Positions 1-11,800 of a stretch of 64,000 nt of DNA are shown piece after piece. The stretch is from Opeltia flavorubescens (lineage: Eukaryota > Ascomycota > Lecanoromycetes > Teloschistales > Teloschistaceae): the NCBI GenBank assembly GCA_000442125.1, contig KE546970.1, positions 1,542,667 through 1,606,666 of the forward strand. The letters are read 5' to 3'. Every line of letters begins with the position of its first letter. Positions within the stretch are counted from its first letter, which is position 1. Position numbers and translations under genes: made by a program. The notes under the pieces are model-generated. The model saw nothing but the letters and a program-made list of their open reading frames with translations, made no database searches and was not told where the DNA came from.

Positions 1-376
1 CAGTACCTTCGACATTTCGACGTAATAATCATCCAGATTTTGTGAGGAAATTGAGTGTTTTAATGGCACCATTAATAGATCAACTCCTGTATTATTCGCG
101 TGCCAAGGCGCGCCCCTCCATTCACTTTGGATTTAAGGGACCAAGTCTTCTTGAAAATACGCTTTACTCTTCTGTGGAAGAGTCAGAGATAAACTATACT
201 CATTCTACATGTATGTATGCACCTATATCAATCATTGTTCTGTGTTAGAAATGTAGAGAATTGCGGTATTTTGATTCGAAGATCACAACATCAGGTGGTG
301 TGATAAAAAACATTGAGGTCTCCCATAATTTCTTTCCATACCATTTCAGTTATTTTACTTCTCGTCTCAGATCACG
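1..376. other. Intergenic / 5' flank, no gene seen
   Basis: Short open frames occur here but none looks like a protein family and none joins by splice sites to the gene that begins at 377. The stretch is probably the promoter and 5' leader of that gene. Confidence 0.5.
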
Positions 377-2134
377 ATGGCCCGCGGTCCGGTTTCATTG
401 CAGCTGCATAAACTTTCATTCTGTACAACTGCTACTCTGCATGCAAAAATGCTATGGGAGCATCTATCAGGGGATATTGACATGTTTGCTGTCTTTGATC
501 ACGTCAAGAAACCAGGGCTGGGACAATCTGTATCAGAAAAGCAGATTGTTCGTCTGATTCGGCATGGCAACCTTCTCGTAGGTGTTTGTATGGCGTTGCA
601 CGTTACTGACGTGCTTGCTCTTCCTAACGTGAGCGATACGTCGTTGACGACAAATGATAATACAGGAAGAGATCGATCTCGAAAACATCGTGTACCAGGT
701 TCGACTGGATGAGGAAAGATTCCGATCTCAGCAGATTCAGGACTCCGACCGATTCGTCGTCCTTGTGATCAAACATCCTTCCGTGGCACTACGCTATCAG
801 CTGGCTTCTGGAGAGGCATGTTCACATAGCAGTCTATCAGGCGTCTCGGTCTGACTGTACCTACTAGGTCAGAAGAATACAAATGAACTTTCGCCCAGAA
901 TTGGGTTATGAGATGGCTGTGCAAATCTTTCGTGCCCTCGGAGTACCAATTCAAAACAAGAATATATCTGAGAGCTTCAAGTACGGCGGAAGTGGGGGAT
1001 TGTCACCGGAACAGCATTCCCAGGCAATGCCGTCCTATGTTGCAGCTGCTGAAGGAATACGAACGAGGACTGGGTAAAGTAAATTCTGTCGATATTTTGG
1101 TATCTCTCTAACGTCCTAGTAGGACCTACTCAAGTCACAGTACCACCTATCACAATAGCTTGACGAATTTAGGAACAGTTCCAAATCTTGAGAGACCTTC
1201 GAGTGCTCTCTCTTCTTACCGCGGTATCTCATCGAGCCCTACTCGTGAACACTTGGAGGCCAGAGGGGGTTTCTATTATAGTCCAACTGTAGCCGAAGTA
1301 CAAAGACCTCTGCAAGCTCCAAATTCTATCGAGCGCCCAACGACCTCATTCGGCCATTCATTGCCATCGTCGAGCGCGCCTGAAAAGACTCTCAACCGAC
1401 CTGCGACGGCGCCAATCACCCTCAGTCAGCTGATGCCACCGAGAAGAGAACTTCCATTTCCACCGGGGCCAACCACAAGCATTACCGATCGAACAGCCCA
1501 TACCGAAGATCCGAGTGGACGCGAGAAAGCTGAGAGTAAAGACCCCAAAAAGGCAGCAACGACCACCAGAAGTCGCGCAAAAGGGAATGTCAAGGGGAAA
1601 CCATCAAGACCTTCATCTTCGAGAGCGAAGCCTAAGCCGTTGGCCAACGAAGACCTTCCTAAGGATCAACCGGCCCTAGAGAAGTCAAATTTGCAATTGA
1701 AACCCCAAAAATCCACAACGGCAGAGTCCCAGCTACCACCTAGCTCATCAAGTAAACTATCCGGCTCCAAGAGTGTGATGACGACAACATCTCCATCCAA
1801 AATCAACACCCGCAGCAAGAGCTCCGCGACCGCCGAAAAGCCGATTCCTGTTCCCTTGCAATTCTCCAAGGATTTCGAAAACATCCCGCCAGATGAGTAC
1901 ATGGACAGATTGGACCACTGGGTACGCAAGTACCAACATCTTCCCGCCCCTGAGCCCATGGTCAAGCCAATGGGGACGAAGAACGATCAATTAGCTGCAT
2001 GGGCGGCCCAGACGGAGGACAAGCGTAAAGAGGCGATTGATGACATGTTATGTGCATGCTTGGATGATGAGAATTTTAAGAAGCTGGTTGAGGATGTGCA
2101 TGGGTCGTGGCGACGGGTTGGCTTGGGCTTTTAA
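377..2134 (+). CDS. Rec114-like meiotic recombination protein (tentative), 4 exons
   Basis: Exons 377-577, 666-815, 868-1073 and 1123-2134 join in frame to 522 residues. Intron 2 is a GC-AG intron (donor GCATGT at 816, branch CTGAC at 851, acceptor CTACTAG ending at 867); intron 3 has donor GTAAAG and branch CTAAC. The first ~165 residues are compact with alternating beta-like segments (SLQLHKLSF, RFVVLVIKHPSVALRYQL, VRRIQMNF). A long Ser/Pro/Lys-rich disordered middle follows, then a conserved-looking helical tail (DEYMDRLDHWVRKYQHL to SWRRVGLGF). A PH-like N-terminus, disordered linker and helical C-terminus is the plan of Rec114, which with Mei4 and Mer2 promotes Spo11 breaks in meiosis. 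The family name is inference from that plan and from partial memory of fungal homologues; the gene model itself is firmer. It is convergent with COQ5. Confidence 0.55.
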
Positions 2135-2515
2135 GAGAACTTCCTCTGTTTTAGATGAGAAATGGCGTGGGCTTACTGAATATGCTTGTCGAATTAGCGG
2201 CTTGTCTTTTTGCATTGCATGGCGCTATATACCCCTTGCTGCTTGAGTGGCTTCTTTGAGATAGACTGTCCTCGTGATAGATGTATTGCTGATATATTGT
2301 TTAATCGGAACAGAGCGTGCTTTCGGATACCGTGTCATATAATGGCCAGCATCAAAACATACCTCTATAGGTCTTCTTGATTCAATCGATAGCCTCATAG
2401 TCCTCTTGATAATAGATTTTTACAACACCGGATCCACAAATGATGCTCAATTGCCATGAATGCACCGCTATATGAGTACACCCATTAATTCCACCAATCT
2501 CACAAATCCTTAATC
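2135..2515. other. Convergent intergenic spacer
   Basis: Spacer between the 3' ends of the Rec114-like gene and COQ5. It must hold both 3' untranslated regions. No gene or repeat is seen. Confidence 0.5.
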
Positions 2516-3478
2516 TTACTCAATAGGTTTAACCCCCCTATGTATCGCCGCAATCCCCCCCATCAAATCCTCCCACCCTCCTTCCCCCTCCCTCGTCATC
2601 CCCGGAACCATAAACCCCGCCTCAAGAATCATATCCCTCCACTCCCTCTGCTTGGGGAACTTCTCAATACTCTCCACCAAATACTGATAACTGTCCCTAT
2701 CCCCCGCCACCAACTCCCCAATAATTGGTATCGCCCCGAAACTCCACCGCTTGTACAACGCGTTGAATAGCGGGAATCGATCCACGTGGCTGAATTCTAG
2801 GCATGCAAATACACCGCCTGGTTTGAGGACTCGGTACGCTTCCCGTAGAGCAAGGTGCTTGTGAGTGAAATTCCGGATCCCGAAGGCGACGGTGTAGAGA
2901 TCTATACTTGAGTCCTCGATTGAAGGGGGAAGTGTTTCGGCATTGGCTTCCAGCCACTCCAAGCGGGGAGAGTCGGCGTATGGTGTTGAAAGCGCGCGCT
3001 TCTTGCCCTCCAACAGCATCGAAGGGTTTATATCCGAGACTATGACTTTTGATTCCTCATCTCCGTTTATCAAAGTGCTATGATCGAGGAGTCGGAATGC
3101 GATGTCCCCCGTGCCACCGGCTATGTCGAGCATCGTCCATGGTGTTCTTGAAGTTGAGGGGGAGGAGGGGGGAGGAGAACCGGGGTTTAGGGAGCGGACG
3201 AAGTGGTCTTTCCAGAGGCGGTGGATGCCGAGGGACATTAGGTCGTTCATTGTGTCGTAGTTACTTGCGACTGAGGAGAAGACGGAGGAGACGCGGGAGG
3301 CTTTTGTGGAGGAGGGGATGGATTGAAAGCCGAAGTGGGTGGTGGTCGCATCTTGGGGTTGGGTGGATTGTGGTTGAGAGGTCGATTGGGAAAGGCGGAT
3401 CGAGCAGGATAGGCAGCGGTATTGTGAGCGGGGTGGAATGAGGCGAGAAGATCTCGAGGAGATCACGCGTGGTGGCAT
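2516..3478 (-). CDS. COQ5: COQ5, mitochondrial 2-methoxy-6-polyprenyl-1,4-benzoquinol methylase
   Basis: A single intronless frame of 320 residues. It is the C-methyltransferase of ubiquinone synthesis, acting in the CoQ synthome at the matrix face of the inner mitochondrial membrane. Seen: a Ser/Arg-rich N-terminus (first ~45 residues) fit for a mitochondrial presequence; the UbiE/COQ5 entry motif SVFSSVASNYDTMNDLMS; SAM motif I LDIAGGTGDIAF; motif II VSDINPSML; the family signature VAFGIRNFTHK; and post-I YRVLKPGGVFACLEFSHV. The length matches yeast Coq5 (307 aa). The start is only about 130 bp from the edge of the AT-rich block, so its promoter is squeezed against heterochromatin-like DNA. 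It is transcribed away from the block. Confidence 0.93.
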   Translation of the reverse strand: MPPRVISSRSSRLIPPRSQYRCLSCSIRLSQSTSQPQSTQPQDATTTHFGFQSIPSSTKASRVSSVFSSVASNYDTMNDLMSLGIHRLWKDHFVRSLNPGSPPPSSPSTSRTPWTMLDIAGGTGDIAFRLLDHSTLINGDEESKVIVSDINPSMLLEGKKRALSTPYADSPRLEWLEANAETLPPSIEDSSIDLYTVAFGIRNFTHKHLALREAYRVLKPGGVFACLEFSHVDRFPLFNALYKRWSFGAIPIIGELVAGDRDSYQYLVESIEKFPKQREWRDMILEAGFMVPGMTREGEGGWEDLMGGIAAIHRGVKPIE

Positions 3479-3611
3479 TTTGTTGGTTTGTACTGGAGAT
3501 TTGCTGGATGATGATGGAGTATGGTCGCCCAGGTGGGCTCCGTCTATAAGACAGAGGTGCTAATGCAAGCCACCAAATAAACGCTGGATACAATCTCTAC
3601 ATTGCCTTATA

Positions 3612-5847
3612 CTAATTAGGCGTGTTTTATTTAAAATTCCATTTTACCTCGCTAATACTAAATACCTTATTATTTTCTTTATTTTTAACTTTACTAGCGT
3701 CGATTTCTATTTTAAATTTTTTTATTCCGCTATATTTTAGAGGTTTAATTATCCTATCTAGCTTATTTATTTACTACCTTATAATTTTATCGGCGGTTTC
3801 AATAAGTATACCGGCTATTTATTTTTTTAGAATAAAATATCTAAAGTATAGGCTATTTAATATTTTTTTTATATTTAACTTTTATTTAACTAGCGCCTCT
3901 ATTTTAGTATCGATATTTTATTTAAAATATTTAGTAGTAATATATTTATAGAACTTATAACTACTATTTTTTTATATAAAAATATACTATTTAAAATTTT
4001 TATTTAATATTATATTATAAAAACTATATTAATATTATATATATTAGTATAATAGTAAATATTTATAAAAAAACTAGTAATTATATTAAAATTTATTATT
4101 TAATTTATTTAAATCCTCGCCGGTAATAATTATAATATTATTAACTAATTTAATTTTATTAACGAGTAGGTTTTAAATAAATATTAGTAGCTTATATAAA
4201 TAGGGGTATAAAGCGAATTAAAATAAAATAATACTTTAAAAATTTATTAAAGCTTTATATATATACTAATTCTATTTTTTATTAATAGCGAGGATATATT
4301 AAATTATATTTTTAAAGCTAAATTAATATAAAATCGCTTTATTTTTAAATTATTTAATAATAAAATAATAAACTTTTATAAACGAGGTAGTAAATATCTA
4401 GAAAAAAAGCGGCGAATAAATTTAGTAAATATACGCTTATTTTTCGCGTATTTACTACTATTTATTAATAATATATTTCTTTTTATCTTTTAATATAGTA
4501 TCGATAACGGTTTTAATAGATTTTTTATATTTTATAATTATTTTACGGTAGTAAAATATAGAGTAGAAGTATTTTAATACTATTTTATAGTTGGTTTTAT
4601 TTATAATACGCTTTAAAGTCTATTTAAAATACTATATATATAGTAAATAATTAATTTCGGTCTCGCTAGCGATTAAACTAGAAAATATTATTTTAATTAT
4701 TTATTATTTTATTATAGAATTATTAGTAAATATAAATTATAAATATTAATTATTTTTTTTATTATACTAGTCTTTTAATACTTTTAAATATACGGCTAGA
4801 ATATTACTATTTTTATATTAGGCTAGAATATAGATATATAGCCGTTATAAATTTATTTTATTATAAATTATAACGATATAAAAATACTAATCTAGCTAAT
4901 TTATTTTATATATAGAATTTATTAAAATAAAATAGTTATAAAAACGAAGAATATTTAAATAATATTCTAGTATAAAAATCGTAATATATAATTAGATACT
5001 ATTAACGTGAATTATTTTAATATTTTAATATTAATAGTATTATTAAAAAAATAGAAATATTAGCTAAAAAAATTATTAAAATTTTTATTTATTTACTAAT
5101 TCTAGTTAATTAAAAAATTCTATTTATAATTTTTTCTAACTAGATTTTATCCTATTTATTAAACGTTAATTTAAATTAGCTTTTTTCTATTTATAAGCGG
5201 TATTATATATATTATATTTTTTAAAATAATAACCGCCGGCGGTAATAAAGGCTTTTTTAATATTTAAATAATAATAAATATATAGTATTTTATTAATAGC
5301 TATAGTAGTATAATTATTAACTATTTTTTTAATAACAATTTATTTAATTTTTTAATTTTATTTTATAATATTAAAAGCTTTAAAATTATAATTATAAATT
5401 TAATAATTTTTTATTCTTTTTAGCGAAAAATAAACGGGTATAGATAAAATATTATCGGCGAAAAAAATAGTAACTTTAAATTTTATACTATATAGATTTA
5501 TTATATATATATTTTTCTTCTATTTTTTTCTATTCTAAATTCTTTACTATTTTTTTTACTATCGTTAATATAAATAATATTTAATTTAGTAATTTAAATA
5601 ATACGGTAAATATTTATTTAAAGTTTAAATATTTATAATATATAACTAGTATTTAGTATATTATTTAATAGAAAAAATTATAGCTTTAAAAAGGTAAAAA
5701 AAACGGAGCTATATAAGCTCGATATTATTTAGATTACTAAAAAGGCGGAATATAATAGCGGCGATAAACTTTAATAATAGCGAGGTATAATAGCGAAAAT
5801 AAATAGATAAATAAAAGCGCTAGCGAGATAAAATGAAATTTTAAATT
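3612..5847. repeat. Unresolved RIP-degraded repeat DNA
   Basis: The left 2.2 kb of the AT block. Islands with more G+C (near 4130-4210, 4400-4440, 5230 and 5700-5830) suggest former coding sequence of a repeat, but no family could be recognised on either strand and no terminal repeats were found. Confidence 0.5.
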
Positions 5848-5848
5848 T

Positions 5849-8800
5849 TTATCGGAATAAATTGAATTAAACCGAGTTTTGGCCTGGTTAAACCTAACCT
5901 ATACGGGTTGGATTTTCTATAGATTGGGATAGAGTTTTTACAGATTAAATTAAAGTTTTTATAAATTAACCCGAAATTTTATTATACTAATTTATTAATA
6001 GAATTTTTATAGTAATTATTATAATAATTCAATTATAATTTCTATTAATAATAAATATTATAGTAATTATTTATTTTACTACTAGTTTTTAACCTTTTTA
6101 TTTTTTACTATAATTTTATTACTATTTTATTTTTTATTCTCTAATATAATTTTATTACTATTTTATTTTTTATTTTTTAGTATAATTTTATTACTATTTC
6201 TTTTATTTTCTAGTATAATTTTATTACTATTTTCTTTATTTTCTATTATACTTTTATTATTATTATTATTTAAACCTTTTATTTTTTTATTATTTTTATC
6301 GAATATTATTCTATAATTAATAAGCCTAGCTACTCTAATAGTAGTAATATCCCGGGTCCGTTATTTTTATTTTTTTTATTTTTATATTTTTGTTTATTAC
6401 CGTTTAAATATTTTATATTATTCCTATTTTTATATTTTATATTATTTTTATATATATAATACCGCTTCTAATTTTTTTAAAAAAAAAAGGTTTTATATTT
6501 ATACTAATAAAAAATACTAATAATATTATCTAGAAAAGTTAATATATTAATAATAGTTTAATTATATTTATTTATATTTAAAAATTATAAAATATATAAC
6601 TAGTTTTATATTTTTTAATAAAATAATAATACGTTTAATATAAATAATAGCTATATTTAATACTATAAAAATTATTATAAAAATAATCGAATAAAAATAA
6701 AAATAATTTATTTTTAAACTATAATATTAATATAATAGAGGATATTTTTAATAAAATATATAAAGCGTTTTTTTTAAAATAAAAGCTTTTTAAAATTTTA
6801 AACTAACTAACTTTAATTTTAATAATAATTATAAAAGTTAAATTTTAAATAATTTCGCGAATTAAATAAAAAAATAGTATAAAAAAAATTAAAGATTTAA
6901 TAATTTTTTAATATTTTCTAATTTTTTAAAATATTTTAACTAGATAAATATTAGATTAAAATCTAGTTATTATAATAATTACTATAATTTATAATTAGAT
7001 TTATATTTATAAATATATTTTTATAAAAACTTTAAATATTTAGCGAGTTATTTATATAATATTTTATTTATAGTTTTTTTAATAGCCGTTTTAATTAGGC
7101 GCTTTTTTTTTAAAAGTATTTATAATATAAATATTAGTATTAATATTAAAATAAAAATTAAAAATTAAAATTTTATTTTAAAAAAGAAAATATAAGGTAA
7201 AAATCTAGCTAATTTTCGAAAATAGCTGATTTTATACGCTAAAATATATTAACCTTTACTACTATTATAATTATTATAAAGAATAGCTAATTATATAATA
7301 ATTAAAAACTTTAATAATAAAAAATTAAAAAATTAAATAAGTAAAAAATATTTATTAAAAAAAAAAGGAATTTTAATAAAAAATCCCTTTTTTAAATTTA
7401 TAAAAATAATAAAAATTTATTAATATATTACTATTAATTTAATTATTTTATTATAATTTTTATAATTTTTATTAGATTAATAAAATTCTTTTTTAATATT
7501 AACTAAAATAGTATAAATTTATTATATTTTAAAAAATAAAATATTATAATAATTATTATAATAGTTTATTTTATAAAAATATTTAAATAATAGAAAAAAC
7601 TAAAGTTTAACGCTAGCGGGTATATTTTATACTAGTAGATTATAAAGCTTTATATATTTTATATTATTTTATATTTTCTATAATTACTAATTTGCTTTTT
7701 TTTTATTTATATATTAGCTTTTTAAACTTTAATTTTACTAGTTTTTATTATTAATTAACTATAAAAATTAGTATAATAATAATATAAATTAAAAAAAAGC
7801 CTATAACGCGAATACCTTTACCGCTAAAAAATTTAAAAGGTAAAAAAAAAAAATAAAAAAAATATTAATATATTATTATATAATTGAATTTTTATAATTT
7901 TAATTAAATCTAATAATATTAATATAAATTTTAGCGAAAGCTTTATAATTATAAAAAAGGAAGAAAAGTTATATTTTAATTTAATAGATATTAATATAAA
8001 ATTTCTAATATAAAATATATAAAATTAATTACTTTTTATTTTTTTTTTATTTTTTTTTAATATATTATATTAAATAGACTATTATAATAATTATTTTAAT
8101 ATATAATTAATATAAAACTTTTAATATTAAATATAAATAATCGATTATTTTTTTTTTATTATTTTTATATTAGTAGTATTATATATTAAAAACTATTATA
8201 ATAATTATTTTAATTTATAGCTATTAAAAATACTATATTATAAAGTATATAAAATCGATTTATTTTTATTTTTTTTTTATTTCTATCTACTTTAAATTAT
8301 AGATTACTATAATAATTATTTTAATTTATAATTTATTATTATTAGATTCTATAATTTTTAATTATAATAAATAAAAAAAACTAATAAAATTTTAATTAAA
8401 ACGTAAATTAAAAGAAAAACTAAATTAAAATCTATATATTAAAAAAATAAAAAAGTATTTAAAAGATTTTACTTTAGAAAAAATAAAACTAAAAAAAAAA
8501 AAAAAACGGATTAATAAATAATTTTTAAAGTTAAAAATATTATAAAAAAGATTAAAAAGTATTAGAATATATTTTTTAAAAATTAAAAAATAATAATAAT
8601 AGTAATAATATAATTAAAAATTAAATAGTAATATATTATAATAATTTTTATAATAATATAAATATTAAAATAATAATTTTAAAATTATTTAAAATAAATA
8701 TATAATAATATATATAGTTTAAATTAGAATTAATTATAATTTTAAAAATATATATATAAAAAATAATAGGAATTTATATTTTTAAAATATTTTAAATAAT

Positions 8801-11800
8801 AAAAATAATAATAGTAAATTTTAAATATAAATATAATAATTTTTATATTAATTTAAATTTCTAAATTCTATAATTATAATATTAAAATCTTTTATTAATT
8901 ATAAAAATAAAAGCGAATATATATTTAAAAAAATTAATAAAAAGTTATAAAAGGAAAATCGATATATAAAAAATATTTTTATTTTATTCCTTTTTAATTT
9001 TAATTTAAAAAAATTTTATTTTATTTAAAATAAATATATTAAAATATATACTTATAAATTAATATATTTTAAAAATTATTATTTTAATTTTTATTACTAT
9101 TTAAAAAAAATTTTAAAAATATTAATAGTTTTTAAAATATAATTATAATAATTATTATAATAAATACTTTATTAATAATTATAGAATAGATATATTAATA
9201 TAAACTTTTTTTTATTTTATAAATATTTTTTATTTATTAAAAAAATTACTTTTTAAAATATACTAATATATTATAAAATATTCTAAAAAAAAGATTATAA
9301 AAAAAGTTAGTATAAATTACTAGATTTTATTTAATAGTAAAAAAATAAAAAAAAATATTTCTATAATAGCTAATTTAATATAAATTCAACGGTTAATAAT
9401 ATAAAAAATATTTATTATATTATAAATACGAATTGATTTATTAAAGAAATACTTTTAGTAATAAAATATTTAATAGATATAAATAACCGCCTATTTTTAT
9501 ATAATAAAAAAACGTATAAATATATAAAATACGCTATACTAATTTAAAAATACTATAAAAATTATTATAAAATTAAAATTTAGTTATTTTAATTAGATTT
9601 TTTTAATTTTTAAAATATTATTATATTAAATTTAAAGTATTTAATATTATAAAATAAAATATTTATAAAAAATAAATAAATTATAGATTTAATATTATTA
9701 ATATAAAAATATTTATTAAAAAAATATAATTTAAATTTTTTTTAAAATTTTATTTATTTTTTATATTTATTATTTTTATTATTTATATTTTTTATATTTA
9801 TTATTTTTATTATTTATATTTTTTATATTATTATATTTTATATTTGATTTTTCTTTAATTTACTAATATATATTTTATTTATACTAGCTAAAAATTATTA
9901 TAAAAGAATTCTTTTTTTTAATTTATTTTTTTTTTATTATTATTTAATATAGCCGCAGTTTTTATCGCTTTATTCTATTTTTTTAAAATTCTATAGCCTC
10001 TAAAGGATAAAAATTTAAAAGAATAAAAAAATATTAAAATAATAAAATCGGGTTTAATAAAAAAAAAAATTTTTTTATTAAATTTATTTTAATTAAATAA
10101 TATTTTTTATTTAAAAATACTATAATATTTATAAATAAATTTAAAAACTAGAATTATTTTTTATTATCCGAAATTAATTTTTATTTAAAAAAGTTTATCT
10201 TTTATAAATTTATATAAAAGATTAGAATTTTTAGTTTTAATATTAATTTATTTTTTTTTAATTCGTTATAAAATTTAGAATTTAATTATTATAATAATTA
10301 TTATAATTTATTTTTTTATTTATATAAAATTCTATAATATAAAAATTTTTTTTATATATCCGCGGTTTTTTTTTATTTTTTTAAACGTTAAAATTAATTA
10401 AAAATAGTACTATTATTTTAAATAAATTTTTATATAAAAAATAATCCCTTTTTTAAAAATATAATAAAACTTTAAATATATTTAATTAAAATAAAAAAAG
10501 TTTTAATTAATTATTTTTATTTAATAAATTATAGAAAGTTTATTTTTATTTTTATTATTTATATAATCTACCGGTTCCTTTATTAATATTATATTTTAAT
10601 TAAATTTTTTATTTTAAATTTTTTTTTTATTTAAAAATTTATTTATAGCGAGATTCTATAATATAATATATTTATTATAAATATTTTTTTAAAAGTAATA
10701 TTAATAAATAATTATTTTTATATAAATTATTAATAAATAATATAATTTATAATTATTATATTTTTGGCTAGCGATTAAAAATAAGGTTTTACTTATAATA
10801 TTAGCTAATACTATATTAAATATATCCCTTATTATTTATATTAAAATAAGAAACTAAAGTTTTAATTTTATTTATTATTATAAAACGAGCTTTTTAAATT
10901 TATTCGAATTTTTATTAAATAAAAAAGAATTTATAAAATTATATTAATAAAAAAACTATTTACTATAATAATTATTATAATATTTATATATACTATTTAT
11001 AATATTCGTTAAATTTATTTATTATTTTAACTATAATAAAATTTTAATTAATATTATTAAATAAATTATTTAATATTATTATATTTAAATATATTATAAT
11101 CTATTTATTTAATTATCTAGTTATACTAGGTTTTTTATATTACTAACTAATATATTAATAGTATATATTTTTTAAAGCCTATTAGTAGATTTTAATCTAA
11201 AAAATATCTATTTTATTATTACTTTAACCTACGAATTATATAGTAGCTAAAAATAAATAAAATAAAGTTATTTTTTTATATAATAACCCGAGACCGGTTA
11301 GAGTTTAATTATAATAAACTTAAAATTTTTTATAAACTATATTAATTGTATTTATTATATTTTTTTTTTAAATTATTTTTTTTTAACCGATTTTTAATAG
11401 TATTAAAATAATCGAAAAAACGATTATATATTTAAAAAAAAAGATAAATTATAAAAGTTTAAATTATATTTAATATTTTTATAAAAATATAAAATAATTT
11501 TAATATTTAAATAAAATATTAAATCTAGCTTTATTTATTATTATTTAAATAAAAATATTCTATTTTTTTTAATTAATTAAAAAATAAATCTAGTTTTATT
11601 TATAAATTATATATATAAATAAATATATAATATATTAAATTTTATTAATTAATAATATTCTAAAAAAGTTTTAATAAATATCGAGTTTAAAAATATTTTT
11701 ATTTTTTATTTAATAGTTTTTAAATAAAAAAATCGTTTTATTTAAATTAGATTTTTTAAAATTAAATATTATTAAAAATATTTTTATAATTCCCGTTTAT

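Noticed and set aside
1426-1965. Minus-strand frames inside the Rec114-like gene
   Set aside because: Shadows of the Ser/Pro/Lys-rich coding strand.
3622-3951. Open frame of 109 codons at the edge of the AT block
   Set aside because: Phe/Leu/Ile/Ser-rich as expected from AT-rich DNA without TAA in frame; no start context or family.
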